This document shows, piece by piece, positions 1 through 5,645 of a stretch of DNA of 19,874 nt; the first letter of the stretch is position 1, and every line of letters begins with the position of its first letter. Origin of the DNA: 9FT-COMBO-53-11 sp040900215 (GTDB lineage: Bacteria > Patescibacteriota > WWE3 > 9FT-COMBO-53-11); NCBI GenBank assembly GCA_040900215.1, contig JBBDZL010000014.1:1-19874 (forward strand), written 5' to 3'. The translations under genes and the position numbers were made by a program. Under the pieces are notes generated by a model, which saw nothing but the letters and a program-made list of their open reading frames with translations, had not been told where the DNA came from and searched no databases.

Positions 1-4
1 CGTT

Positions 5-799
5 TTGGAAGAGATCTCTCCCGAGGAAAATTATCTCCCCGACCGCGAATTGCAGGCTTCAATCTTGCAGCAACTCCCTGAAAATTTAGTCGAGGAGCTG
101 CACGCTCATTTAATGGGACATGAAAAGGAGCAGCGGCAAATCGCAGAGGAGAGGGAAAAAGAATTTAAAGAGACTGCGGAAGGCCAGGTAGTCCGGGGCG
201 AACTTTTTGAAAGGCTGGCGGCGGTCCAATATGGCCGGGCGGGAGCGGAAGCGCAGGACCCCCGGCTGGCGGAGGAACTCTCGCAGGAACTGGTCCAACT
301 GATGCACAACCCGGAGAGGTTTACGCTGGGCCCGCAGATCGGCCACATCCGCAACCCCGATCTGGCCTTTTTCAAGATCAACGACCAAGGGAAGGTTGAG
401 ATCGAGGCCGCCGGCGAGGTGAAATTAGGGCTTCTTAATGAAAGATCGGCCGATCAAATTGGAGGAGGATTTAAAGCGGGGATTCAAAAGATGGTCCAGG
501 CCGTCAACGAGGTGGAAAAGCCCGAGGATTTAGGGCTTTCCGCCGTCGCGCAGAGCCGAGCTCGGGGTGGAACTCTCGGTATGGCGGAAGATCTTAAGGT
601 TCGGCTGATCGTTCCCGCCGATCGGAATACAGAAGACAAGCGGAGTCTGGTTAGCCGGCGGGATTTCCGCAGCGAAGGCCAGTACTTCCGCTTCCTGCGG
701 CAGCTCGAGAAAACCGAAATCCTTAAATCGGCCTTCGGCCGGGAGGAAGTAGCCCGAATGGCCGACCACCTCCTCGTTAAAATCCGGGAGAGGTATTAA
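5..799 (+). CDS. Hypothetical protein with PD-(D/E)XK nuclease-like motif arrangement; may be cut by the window edge
   Basis: I do not recognise a named family. The frame is open from a TTG at base 5, but the window begins four bases earlier, so the true start may lie upstream. The N-terminal ~60 residues are rich in Glu, Gln and Lys and look helical. From there the order of acidic residues resembles a PD-(D/E)XK nuclease core: RGELFERL (about 64-71, candidate helix Glu), NPDLAFF (D119), then after a strand EAAGEVKLG with E138-V-K140, followed by a Gln (Q151). The protein is charged, with no signal peptide or membrane helix, so it is probably cytosolic. Its last 14 codons recur as a decayed copy at 2120-2164, so a paralogue once lay downstream. 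The nuclease reading is inference from motif spacing only. Confidence 0.6.
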   Translation: MEEISPEENYLPDRELQASILQQLPENLVEELHAHLMGHEKEQRQIAEEREKEFKETAEGQVVRGELFERLAAVQYGRAGAEAQDPRLAEELSQELVQLMHNPERFTLGPQIGHIRNPDLAFFKINDQGKVEIEAAGEVKLGLLNERSADQIGGGFKAGIQKMVQAVNEVEKPEDLGLSAVAQSRARGGTLGMAEDLKVRLIVPADRNTEDKRSLVSRRDFRSEGQYFRFLRQLEKTEILKSAFGREEVARMADHLLVKIRERY

Positions 800-808
800 T
801 GTTATTCT
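800..808 (+). promoter_or_regulatory. Extended -10 (TGT-TATTCT), predicted leaderless start
   Basis: TGT followed by TATTCT lies right after the stop of the first gene. The GTG at 816 follows after only seven bases, so transcription should begin at or within a few bases of the start codon. No Shine-Dalgarno sequence is present, which fits a leaderless mRNA. Confidence 0.5.
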
Positions 809-815
809 CACTTTT

Positions 816-1532
816 GTGAGCCGAGAACGAACGGCCAGAATCATCAAGCGCGTTACCATCATCATTCTCCTGGCCACCGCCGTTCTATTTATCGGCGTTT
901 ATCTCTTTTTCTATTTGCTTGGGAGAACAATCGAAGATAACTCCAAGGACAACAGCAAAATAGTCCTGATGGAAAGCGAAAATGCCCTAAGAGATGGGCG
1001 AGGCGAAGATCTTTTGATGTATTCGGGATCGTGGAACCTAATCGCATCCGAGAGGCTGGGGGGATTTTCTTCAAAAGTTGTTATTTTCTCTTCAAAACCC
1101 ACCCTAGTCGAGAAATCAACTGCGCCCTGCCAAGGAACGGCGGCCGCTCTTAAAGAGCAGGGCCAGTATCTGCGGGTGGAAGGAGTGCTCTGCGGCACCG
1201 GCTATTGGCTGGAGGATTCAAAAGGTAGAGAGATTCGTTCTCTCGAAGAACTGAAGGCGCGGTTCGGCCCGGTTGAAACTGAGGAAGAGGCGGTTTCGTT
1301 TGTGGTTTCCACTCAAGAAGATTTGAAAATCGATGAGGATGGGTTTCCCGAGGGCCACGCTCTTCCCGTCAACGGCGGTTTCCTGGTTCAGTTGATCCGC
1401 AAAAACACCTTCGGTTGCGGTCCGCACGCACTAACGCGGATAATTTTTGAGGTCACCGGAGGAGGAGAGGTTCAGAAAATTGCCGAAGACGCGGTGAAAT
1501 CAACGGGCGGTCCGGAGACCTGCGTGGATTGA
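816..1532 (+). CDS. Unknown single-pass membrane protein with cysteine-containing outer domain
   Basis: I do not recognise this 238-residue protein. A short basic N-terminus (RERTARIIKR) precedes one hydrophobic segment at about 12-34, then a soluble domain that should face outward. The outer part has four cysteines (in APCQG, VLCGTG, FGCGPH and ETCVD), enough for two disulfides. The GTG at 816 was chosen because it sits seven bases after an extended -10 element and is followed at once by the basic and hydrophobic anchor. Its stop overlaps the start of the next gene by four bases (TTGA), so the two are probably translated together. Function unknown; a surface or periplasm-like location is inferred. 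Confidence 0.6.
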   Translation: MSRERTARIIKRVTIIILLATAVLFIGVYLFFYLLGRTIEDNSKDNSKIVLMESENALRDGRGEDLLMYSGSWNLIASERLGGFSSKVVIFSSKPTLVEKSTAPCQGTAAALKEQGQYLRVEGVLCGTGYWLEDSKGREIRSLEELKARFGPVETEEEAVSFVVSTQEDLKIDEDGFPEGHALPVNGGFLVQLIRKNTFGCGPHALTRIIFEVTGGGEVQKIAEDAVKSTGGPETCVD

Positions 1533-2092
1533 AAACGATGCCGATTAAGAAATCTTACCTAGAGAATAAGAAGCCCGCTATCCCTGCCGCTCCACCACCC
1601 CCGACGGACCAGAAAACTCGCTCTCGAAAAGCGTGTCTATCGGCCCTTGTTGTCTGGTTAGTGATCTCCGTGCTGGGTGGGGTAATAGCTTTGGCCTTTG
1701 GGGGGAGCGATTTCCTCAACGAAATCACTCAAAAAAAGCAATACGGCGACTCCTGTACCAGCGAGGGGAAGACGGGTTTAATCGGTAATAACGGCAACTG
1801 CTGGACCTGTACCGGTGACTATACGGTGGTGATCGATTCGACCGATCCTTCGGGAGTTGCCTGCCAAGGCGAAGGCGGCGGTGGAGGTGGAGGTGGGGGT
1901 GGGGGCGGGGGCGGCTGCGCCCCTTCAACTGGCTGCGGCTCGTGGTGGTACTGCACTGGAAATTTCTCCCTGTACGGTCAGTGGACTCGTTTCGACGGGT
2001 GCCTCCCGACCGGCGACCCCTCATCGTATTTCCAAAATTACTATGGTGAAAGCTGGGTATTATGGAGCGGTACCTGCCGCCAGTGCCCCTAA
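1529..2092 (+). CDS. Unknown membrane-anchored Cys-rich protein with oligoglycine linker
   Basis: No family recognised. The TTG start overlaps the preceding stop (TTGA); an in-frame ATG at 1538 is the alternative. The protein has a basic, Pro-rich cytosolic head (about 1-34), one membrane helix (about 35-57) and an outer domain split by 14 consecutive glycines. Each half has a related W-x-C-T-G-[DN]-[YF] motif (CWTCTGDY and WWYCTGNF) and further cysteines, ending in a CRQC pair. This looks like a duplicated small disulfide domain joined by a flexible linker. Pairing by overlap with the upstream anchored protein suggests both act at the cell surface, possibly together. Function unknown. Confidence 0.55.
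   Translation: MKTMPIKKSYLENKKPAIPAAPPPPTDQKTRSRKACLSALVVWLVISVLGGVIALAFGGSDFLNEITQKKQYGDSCTSEGKTGLIGNNGNCWTCTGDYTVVIDSTDPSGVACQGEGGGGGGGGGGGGGGCAPSTGCGSWWYCTGNFSLYGQWTRFDGCLPTGDPSSYFQNYYGESWVLWSGTCRQCP
1874..1915 (+). repeat. Oligoglycine codon tract, G-rich
   Basis: Fourteen successive glycine codons. The coding strand has three runs of five guanines separated by single bases (1894-1911) plus flanking GG pairs, so it is prone to slippage and could form a G-quadruplex. Confidence 0.8.
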
Positions 2093-2119
2093 TCGTCTCT
2101 CATCGCTGAATGAGCGTCC

Positions 2120-2164
2120 CGAATGGCCGATCATCTCCTCGTCAAAATCCGGGAAAGATACTAG
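2120..2164 (+). pseudogene. Remnant of a paralogue of the gene at 5-799 (3' end only)
   Basis: Read in frame from 2120 this encodes RMADHLLVKIRERY and a stop, identical in protein to the end of the first gene (755-799). The two DNA copies differ at codon third positions (GAC/GAT, CAC/CAT, GTT/GTC, GAG/GAA, AGG/AGA, TAT/TAC) and in the stop codon. Upstream the similarity fades and a TGA lies in frame at 2111-2113. The synonymous-only differences suggest the copy diverged as a working gene before most of it was lost. Confidence 0.65.
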
Positions 2165-2210
2165 ATTCGGGAGAAAAAGCCCCTAGCCCCCTAAAGTTAC
2201 TAGCTCCTTT

Positions 2211-2238
2211 AGTCAACGCATCCAAAGTCAACGCATCC
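2211..2238 (+). repeat. Tandem direct repeat of AGTCAACGCATCC
   Basis: Two exact 13-base copies (2211-2223 and 2226-2238) separated by two bases in the intergenic stretch before the TrpR-like gene. A period of 15 bases is not an exact multiple of a helical turn; it may be a pair of protein-binding sites or a replication slip. Confidence 0.6.
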
Positions 2239-2261
2239 GTCTGCCTTCCGTGCTCTTGTGT

Positions 2262-2283
2262 TTTAATGTATTAATACATTAAA
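2262..2283 (+). promoter_or_regulatory. Perfect 22-bp palindrome, candidate operator of the TrpR-like gene
   Basis: The half-site TTTAATGTATT is followed immediately by its exact reverse complement. It sits about 40 bases before the start of a gene for a TrpR-fold regulator, in an AT-rich promoter-like stretch. TrpR-family repressors bind short palindromes as dimers, so autoregulation is a natural guess. No T-run follows, so it is not a terminator. Confidence 0.5.
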
Positions 2284-2323
2284 GTTAAGAGGTAAGAGGG
2301 TAGTTTGATTTAGTGTTTTGAAA

Positions 2324-2758
2324 ATGACCCAGGTTTCTAAGAGGATTTTGAGCCCACAGATTAAAGAGCGGTTGGATGCCGTGATTTTGGAGGCCTTCTC
2401 CGGCGTGAGATCGGCTTCGGACGCTGCGGAGCTGATCCAAGACCTTTTCACTCCGACCGAGCAAGAGATGTTTAAGAAGAGAATCGGGATCGCGATCTTG
2501 CTGGAGAAGAGTTACGACCACCGAACAATCTCCGAGATCCTTAGGGTTTCAACCACGACTATTTCTAAGATTTCTCTTTGGTTGCGCTTCAAGGGGGCAG
2601 CTTATCGGAAGATCGCACAGCGCTTGGCTCGGGAAGAAAAATGGCAAAAGATTTTTAGATTTATTGACCAGACTGCTTACGAGCTGATGATCACCCCTTA
2701 CCACACTCGCGGCGGAAGGAGAGCTCGTAAACCCATCGCCCGTCGGAGCCCGCTTTGA
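2324..2758 (+). CDS. TrpR-like DNA-binding protein, YerC/YecD type
   Basis: A 144-residue protein with the Trp-repressor fold. It shows the characteristic stretch around DLFTPTEQEMFKKRIGIAILLEKSYDHRTI, then a helix-turn-helix (ISEILRVSTTTISKISLWLRF), followed by a basic tail ending GGRRARKPIARR. The family's job elsewhere is transcriptional control; the ligand and targets of YerC-type members are poorly defined, and nothing here shows tryptophan genes nearby. The ATG at 2324 is preferred over the TTG at 2318; no good ribosome-binding site is visible for either. The 22-bp palindrome just upstream is a plausible operator. The basic C-terminal extension beyond the HTH may add nonspecific DNA contacts. 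Confidence 0.85.
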   Translation: MTQVSKRILSPQIKERLDAVILEAFSGVRSASDAAELIQDLFTPTEQEMFKKRIGIAILLEKSYDHRTISEILRVSTTTISKISLWLRFKGAAYRKIAQRLAREEKWQKIFRFIDQTAYELMITPYHTRGGRRARKPIARRSPL

Positions 2759-2770
2759 TAGTTCCGGCGC

Positions 2771-2779
2771 TGATATACT
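2771..2779 (+). promoter_or_regulatory. Extended -10 (TGA-TATACT) for the tRNA-Asn unit
   Basis: TGA followed by TATACT lies just after the TrpR-like gene. Transcription would start near 2786, at the first copy of the duplicated tRNA 5' region, about 90 bases before the mature tRNA. Confidence 0.45.
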
Positions 2780-2784
2780 TAAGA

Positions 2785-2890
2785 AGTTCCTCGTTCCCCG
2801 GTAGCTCAGTGGGACGGCTCGGCTCCGCCGAACCTAGCCGCTGATCTTCCGGGTCGCTCGGAACGAGTTCCTCGTTCCCCGGTAGCTCAG
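2785..2890 (+). repeat. 25-bp direct repeat covering the 5' part of tRNA-Asn, with alternative hairpins
   Basis: The 25 bases at 2785-2809 are exactly repeated at 2866-2890, where they include the first 15 bases of tRNA-Asn. The offset of 81 bases is close to one tRNA plus spacer. After the first copy the sequence no longer matches a tRNA: no T-arm or anticodon arm can be drawn, so this is a partial duplication or a heavily decayed tRNA. CTCGTTCC at 2790-2797 can pair with GGAACGAG at 2860-2867, and that same GGAACGAG can instead pair with CTCGTTCC at 2871-2878, which overlaps tRNA bases 1-3. Confidence 0.7.
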
Positions 2891-2950
2891 CGGTAGAGCG
2901 CGCGCCTGTTAAGCGCTAGGTCGATGGTTCGAATCCATCCCGGGGAGCCA
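2876..2950 (+). tRNA. tRNA-Asn(GUU)
   Basis: Acceptor stem TCCCCGG pairs with CCGGGGA, followed by discriminator G and an encoded CCA. D-stem GCTC/GAGC, anticodon loop CTGTTAA with anticodon GTT, and T-arm GATGG-TTCGAAT-CCATC are all present. The outermost anticodon-stem pair (C-T) is mismatched. The next gene starts only about 20 bases after the CCA. Confidence 0.93.
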
Positions 2951-2954
2951 TTCT

Positions 2955-2963
2955 TGCTATATT
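2955..2963 (+). promoter_or_regulatory. Extended -10 (TGC-TATATT), predicted leaderless start
   Basis: TGC-TATATT begins five bases after the tRNA 3' end and is followed seven bases later by the ATG at 2971. This favours ATG 2971 over the in-frame TTG at 2962, which lies inside the element. Confidence 0.5.
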
Positions 2964-2970
2964 GAATTTG

Positions 2971-3831
2971 ATGACCCTTAAGCCCTTAATCGGTTGGGTG
3001 AAAGCCAACAAGATTGCCTCTTTAATCATTGCCGTATTGGCCATTCCTCTCATCCTTAGCTGGTGGCCCACCACTTCCTTTGACGGGGGAATCAGTGGGG
3101 TCCCCGAGTTCTTTGGCGGGATTGGCGGTGAGAAGGACACGACCGGCACGGTTGGAATCGGCGAAGATCGGGTGGTGATTGAAGAGTCTACCCTTTCAAT
3201 GGTGGCGAGCGACGTTTCCCAGACGGCCGAGGACGTTGTCTCCTACGCCGAAAAAGAAGGCGGATTCCTGGTCTCTTCTGAAATCCTCTCCCCGGAAGAA
3301 TCTCCGGTAGCGACGGTCGTGGTCCGGGTTCCGAGCGCCAAGCTGCGGGCGGTGATCGAATACTTCAAGACCCTGGCGGTCAAGGTGGCGTCGGAAAACA
3401 TCACCGGGGTGGATGTTACCGAAGAGTACGCCGATCTGGACAAGCGGATTGCGACTCTCGAAGAAACGATTGACCAGTTTGAGGCGATCAAGGCGAAAGC
3501 CGTCAAGATCTCCGATCTGGTTTCGATCACTCGGGAGATCATTAATCTGCGGGAGCAGATTGATGGGCTAAAGGGGACAAAGAAGTTTATCGCTGATTCC
3601 GCCGCCTTTTCCAAGATTACGGTTTCCCTGGCGACCGACGAGTTTGCCTTGCCCTACCAGCCGCCGGAAGGATTCCGCCCCGAAGTGATTTTCAAGCAGG
3701 CCGTGCGCGCTCTTCTTTCAGGAGTTTACGCCGTCGCGGGGGGGTTGATTTGGGTGGGAGTTTACTCGGTCGTCGTTATTCCTCTGCTGGTCCTTGCTTG
3801 GTACCTCTTGAAGCGCTTCAAGGTTCTTTAA
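2971..3831 (+). CDS. DUF4349 family membrane protein
   Basis: A 286-residue protein with an N-terminal membrane helix (about 15-32), a long outer domain and a C-terminal helix (about 245-280) ending in a basic LLKRFKVL tail. The middle matches DUF4349: paired strands (STLSMVASDV, GGFLVSSEI), a VVVRVPSAKLRAVIEYF segment, then VTEEYADLDKRIATLEETIDQF and an extended coiled coil to about residue 200 (VSITREIINLREQIDGLKG), closing with a short strand block (SAAFSKITVSLATDE). DUF4349 proteins are surface proteins of uncertain function. The ATG was chosen from the -10 spacing. It is probably a single-gene unit; the hairpin downstream has its T-run on the other strand. Confidence 0.85.
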   Translation: MTLKPLIGWVKANKIASLIIAVLAIPLILSWWPTTSFDGGISGVPEFFGGIGGEKDTTGTVGIGEDRVVIEESTLSMVASDVSQTAEDVVSYAEKEGGFLVSSEILSPEESPVATVVVRVPSAKLRAVIEYFKTLAVKVASENITGVDVTEEYADLDKRIATLEETIDQFEAIKAKAVKISDLVSITREIINLREQIDGLKGTKKFIADSAAFSKITVSLATDEFALPYQPPEGFRPEVIFKQAVRALLSGVYAVAGGLIWVGVYSVVVIPLLVLAWYLLKRFKVL

Positions 3832-3834
3832 TCT

Positions 3835-3873
3835 AAATAAAAAAAGGGCGGAATCTGGGAGGATTCCACCCTT
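3835..3873 (-). terminator. Rho-independent terminator for the 3880-4083 gene
   Basis: Arms AAGGG-c-GGAATC (3844-3854) and GATTCC-a-CCCTT (3862-3873) form a stem with one internal mismatch. On the minus strand the stem is followed by a T-rich run (complement of 3835-3845). The plus-strand side has no T-run. Confidence 0.75.
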
Positions 3874-3879
3874 GGAGGA

Positions 3880-4083
3880 CTAGCGGCGGACGGCTTCGAC
3901 GGCGAAGACCACGGTCCCTACCGCCGTCAGCGCGATCGCGATCAGAAGCGGGGCGAAGGGGAAGAGGTAGGCTCCCAGCATGCCCCGGCCGATCTCGATC
4001 GCCCCGCCCGAGAACTGGATGCGCAACAGCACATACGCCAGCGCCCAGACAGCCAGGCCCAAAACGATCCCGAATCTTTTCAT
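3880..4083 (-). CDS. Small two-helix membrane protein
   Basis: This 67-residue protein has two hydrophobic helices (about 5-21 and 39-62), a short glycine-rich turn region between them, and a basic end (EAVRR). No family recognised. Its reality is well supported: a clear ribosome-binding site (GAAGGAGAA) six bases before the ATG, a consensus TTGACA-N17-TAAAAT promoter upstream and a strong terminator just after the stop. It is thus a dedicated single-gene unit, probably well expressed. Function unknown. Confidence 0.75.
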   Translation of the reverse strand: MKRFGIVLGLAVWALAYVLLRIQFSGGAIEIGRGMLGAYLFPFAPLLIAIALTAVGTVVFAVEAVRR

Positions 4084-4113
4084 CGGATTCTCCTTCGTCT
4101 ATCGGATAGAATA

Positions 4114-4142
4114 ATTTTATCCCCGATTCGGCCCTCTGTCAA
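4114..4142 (-). promoter_or_regulatory. Consensus promoter TTGACA-N17-TAAAAT
   Basis: On the minus strand TTGACA (complement of 4137-4142) and TAAAAT (complement of 4114-4119) are separated by exactly 17 bases. Transcription should begin near 4107, leaving a leader of about 24 bases with the ribosome-binding site. This is the best -35/-10 match in the window. Confidence 0.75.
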
Positions 4143-4165
4143 CTATAGGGCTAACAGCGGCCTTT

Positions 4166-4630
4166 TTACTCCGGCATTCCGAAGTCGAAGAACTCCACGT
4201 TAGTCGGAACGTCAAAGCGCGACCCCCCCGCTTCCGGCTTGCAGTTGTATTCCACGCCTTCCTCTTCCAGGGAGACCTCTGCCTCGGCCGACAGCTCCTC
4301 GAAGCTCAAGGTGTCTTCCCCCTCGGCTGGCGTGGAGCAGATCTTTACTCCCTGCTCGGCTTCCCAGCTGTAGAGACAGCTGTCCTTGACGAGGAGATAG
4401 CCAGTTCCTCCTTCGCTCGGAATCTCCGCATAGAGCGTGTTCTCGTCCTTCATCCAGAAAGTCGCCGTTTGGCCGCCGCTATCCTCCCAGGTACACTTTT
4501 GGGCCCGGCCCAAACGCAGGGCGTCAGTTAGAGATCCCGCAAACTCTCCCGAACCTGACGACCCTAAAAGATAAAAGCCCACAACGGCGACCACGATCAC
4601 GATTGCGATAATTGGCAATAACTTTTTCAA
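4166..4630 (-). CDS. Unknown membrane-anchored protein with Cys-containing outer domain
   Basis: A 154-residue protein starting MKKLLPIIAIVIVVAVVG: basic start, one hydrophobic segment (about 4-22) and an outer domain with cysteines in KCTW, SCLY, ICST and YNCKP. These could form two disulfides. No family recognised. The TTG at 4630 is chosen because an AGGGGGTGA ribosome-binding site lies five bases before it; the GTG at 4639 falls inside that site. The upstream gene's stop (TGA) is part of the same site, so translation is probably coupled. No hydrolase motif is visible; a small surface sensor or binding protein is possible but unproven. Confidence 0.65.
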   Translation of the reverse strand: MKKLLPIIAIVIVVAVVGFYLLGSSGSGEFAGSLTDALRLGRAQKCTWEDSGGQTATFWMKDENTLYAEIPSEGGTGYLLVKDSCLYSWEAEQGVKICSTPAEGEDTLSFEELSAEAEVSLEEEGVEYNCKPEAGGSRFDVPTNVEFFDFGMPE

Positions 4631-4635
4631 TAATT

Positions 4636-4896
4636 TCACCCCCTTTTAAGAAAGAACAGCACGAATGCGATTCCAAAAAGAATGCCGGCGATTTGGGTTG
4701 CGCCGGTGACGATGGTGCTCATCGTGTCCAGGATGATCTCCGAGTCGACTCCCAGGATTCCGATCAGAATGTTAAGGACTTGGGGAACGACGGCAATAAA
4801 AGAGGCGACGGCGATGATCACCATTGGGTTGAGAGGGTTGGCAAAGAAGCGGTCTTTAAGGGATGGGGGCCGTTCCGGTTTTTCAGCGGGTGCCAC
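4636..4896 (-). CDS. Small two-helix membrane protein
   Basis: An 86-residue protein: a short Pro/Lys/Arg-rich cytosolic head, then two hydrophobic helices (about 26-46 and 61-82) and a KRG end. No family recognised. The GTG at 4896 is chosen because an extended -10 element (TGC-TACGAT) ends six bases before it; the longer open frame upstream runs through that promoter and the terminator of the sortase operon. The stop TGA is embedded in the ribosome-binding site of the next gene (4166-4630), so the two form an operon. Confidence 0.6.
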   Translation of the reverse strand: MAPAEKPERPPSLKDRFFANPLNPMVIIAVASFIAVVPQVLNILIGILGVDSEIILDTMSTIVTGATQIAGILFGIAFVLFFLKRG

Positions 4897-4902
4897 ACTG
4901 TA

Positions 4903-4911
4903 ATCGTAGCA
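4903..4911 (-). promoter_or_regulatory. Extended -10 (TGC-TACGAT), predicted leaderless start
   Basis: On the minus strand TGC-TACGAT follows directly on the T-run of the sortase-operon terminator, and the GTG at 4896 comes six bases later. There is no Shine-Dalgarno site. Confidence 0.5.
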
Positions 4912-4956
4912 AAAATAAAAAAAAGCCACCTGAGGTTTTTAGGCCTAGGTGGCTTT
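4911..4956 (-). terminator. Terminator of the sortase operon
   Basis: Perfect 10-bp arms AAAGCCACCT (4922-4931) and AGGTGGCTTT (4947-4956) with a 15-base loop. On the minus strand a long T-rich run follows (complement of 4911-4924). Confidence 0.85.
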
Positions 4957-4977
4957 GCGTACGGTTGCGGGTGTTAG

Positions 4978-5598
4978 TTACTTCCCGCTTCGGCGCCGAA
5001 GAAGCGTGATCCCTCCGGTGCCGGTAGCGAGGGAGATGGCTGCCATCAGCAGTCCGATCTCTTCCCAACCGCCGCCCGTTTGCGGGGCAGCCGGTGGGTT
5101 CTCGCGTTCCCGGGTCGGGGTCGGTGTCACCCCGGGTTCCTCGGTAGGCTCGTCGGTCGGCTCCTGGGTTGGCTCGTCGGTCGGCTCCGCGGTCGGTTCG
5201 TCCGTGGGTTCCTGAGTAGGTTCCGCGGTCGGTTCGTCGGTCGGTTCGACCGTGGGCTCTTCCGTCGGCTCCTGGGTTGGCTCGTCCGTGGGTTCCTGAG
5301 TAGGTTCCGCGGTCGGTTCGTCGGTCGGGACGGCGGTCGGAGCCGCGCATGGACCCTCATAGTCTTCCTCGTGGCCTTCGTTGGGGTTTCCTGGCTCCGA
5401 GAAGTGTCCAGCCCGTCCGTAGATTGCGTGCCAACCGGCCGTGATTTCGAGGTAGGGATTGGTAGCGCTTCCGGTTGCGTGACAGATGGTCGCTCGCCCT
5501 GGGTGTCCGGGGCTGGCGTTGGCGGCGAAGGCCGTCAGAGACAAGGCCATCGAGACAACCGCCAAAGCCGTCAGTGAAGCTCCGAAGAATCTTTTCAC
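4978..5598 (-). CDS. Cell-wall protein with EPT-repeat stalk and sortase sorting signal
   Basis: A 206-residue secreted protein. The signal peptide (KR then a hydrophobic core) ends near ANA-SPG at about 28. A small head domain at 31-84 contains RATICHATGSATNPYLEI and GHF, with Cys39 and Cys84. Residues 91-154 are a stalk of PTDEP/PTAEP/PTQEP units. The C-terminus is a classic sorting signal: APQTG (171-175), a hydrophobic helix (about 180-199) and an RRR tail. The head resembles short ICHATG domains seen in actinobacterial surface proteins; its ligand is unknown. GTG start with an AAGGAGAG site five bases upstream. It lies directly downstream of a sortase gene, so this is very likely that enzyme's substrate. 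Confidence 0.85.
   Translation of the reverse strand: MKRFFGASLTALAVVSMALSLTAFAANASPGHPGRATICHATGSATNPYLEITAGWHAIYGRAGHFSEPGNPNEGHEEDYEGPCAAPTAVPTDEPTAEPTQEPTDEPTQEPTEEPTVEPTDEPTAEPTQEPTDEPTAEPTDEPTQEPTDEPTEEPGVTPTPTRERENPPAAPQTGGGWEEIGLLMAAISLATGTGGITLLRRRSGK
5137..5328 (-). repeat. Degenerate Glu-Pro-Thr codon repeat
   Basis: About 190 bases of 12-base units encoding [DEAQV]EPT-type tetrapeptides form the stalk of the sortase substrate. Such tracts vary in copy number and are prone to assembly collapse. They are protein-coding, with no spacers, so this is not a CRISPR array. Confidence 0.85.
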
Positions 5599-5645
5599 AG
5601 CTTCTCTCCTTGGTTTGGTTTTTCCGGGCGTCTCCCCGGCGAGGA

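Noticed and set aside
755..2164. The two 45-base copies as attachment-site repeats of an integrated element
   Set aside because: Differences fall only on synonymous positions and the stop codon, which indicates a coding paralogue rather than recombination sites, and no integrase lies between them.
2211..2238. Two 13-base repeats as the start of a CRISPR or iteron array
   Set aside because: Only two copies with a two-base spacer; too few to call an array or an origin.
2790..2875. A complete second tRNA upstream of tRNA-Asn
   Set aside because: Only the first 15 tRNA bases match; no anticodon arm, T-arm or matching acceptor 3' strand can be drawn.
5137..5328. CRISPR-like periodic repeat
   Set aside because: The period is 12 bases, contiguous, in frame and encodes Pro-Thr-Glu units; there are no spacers or cas genes.
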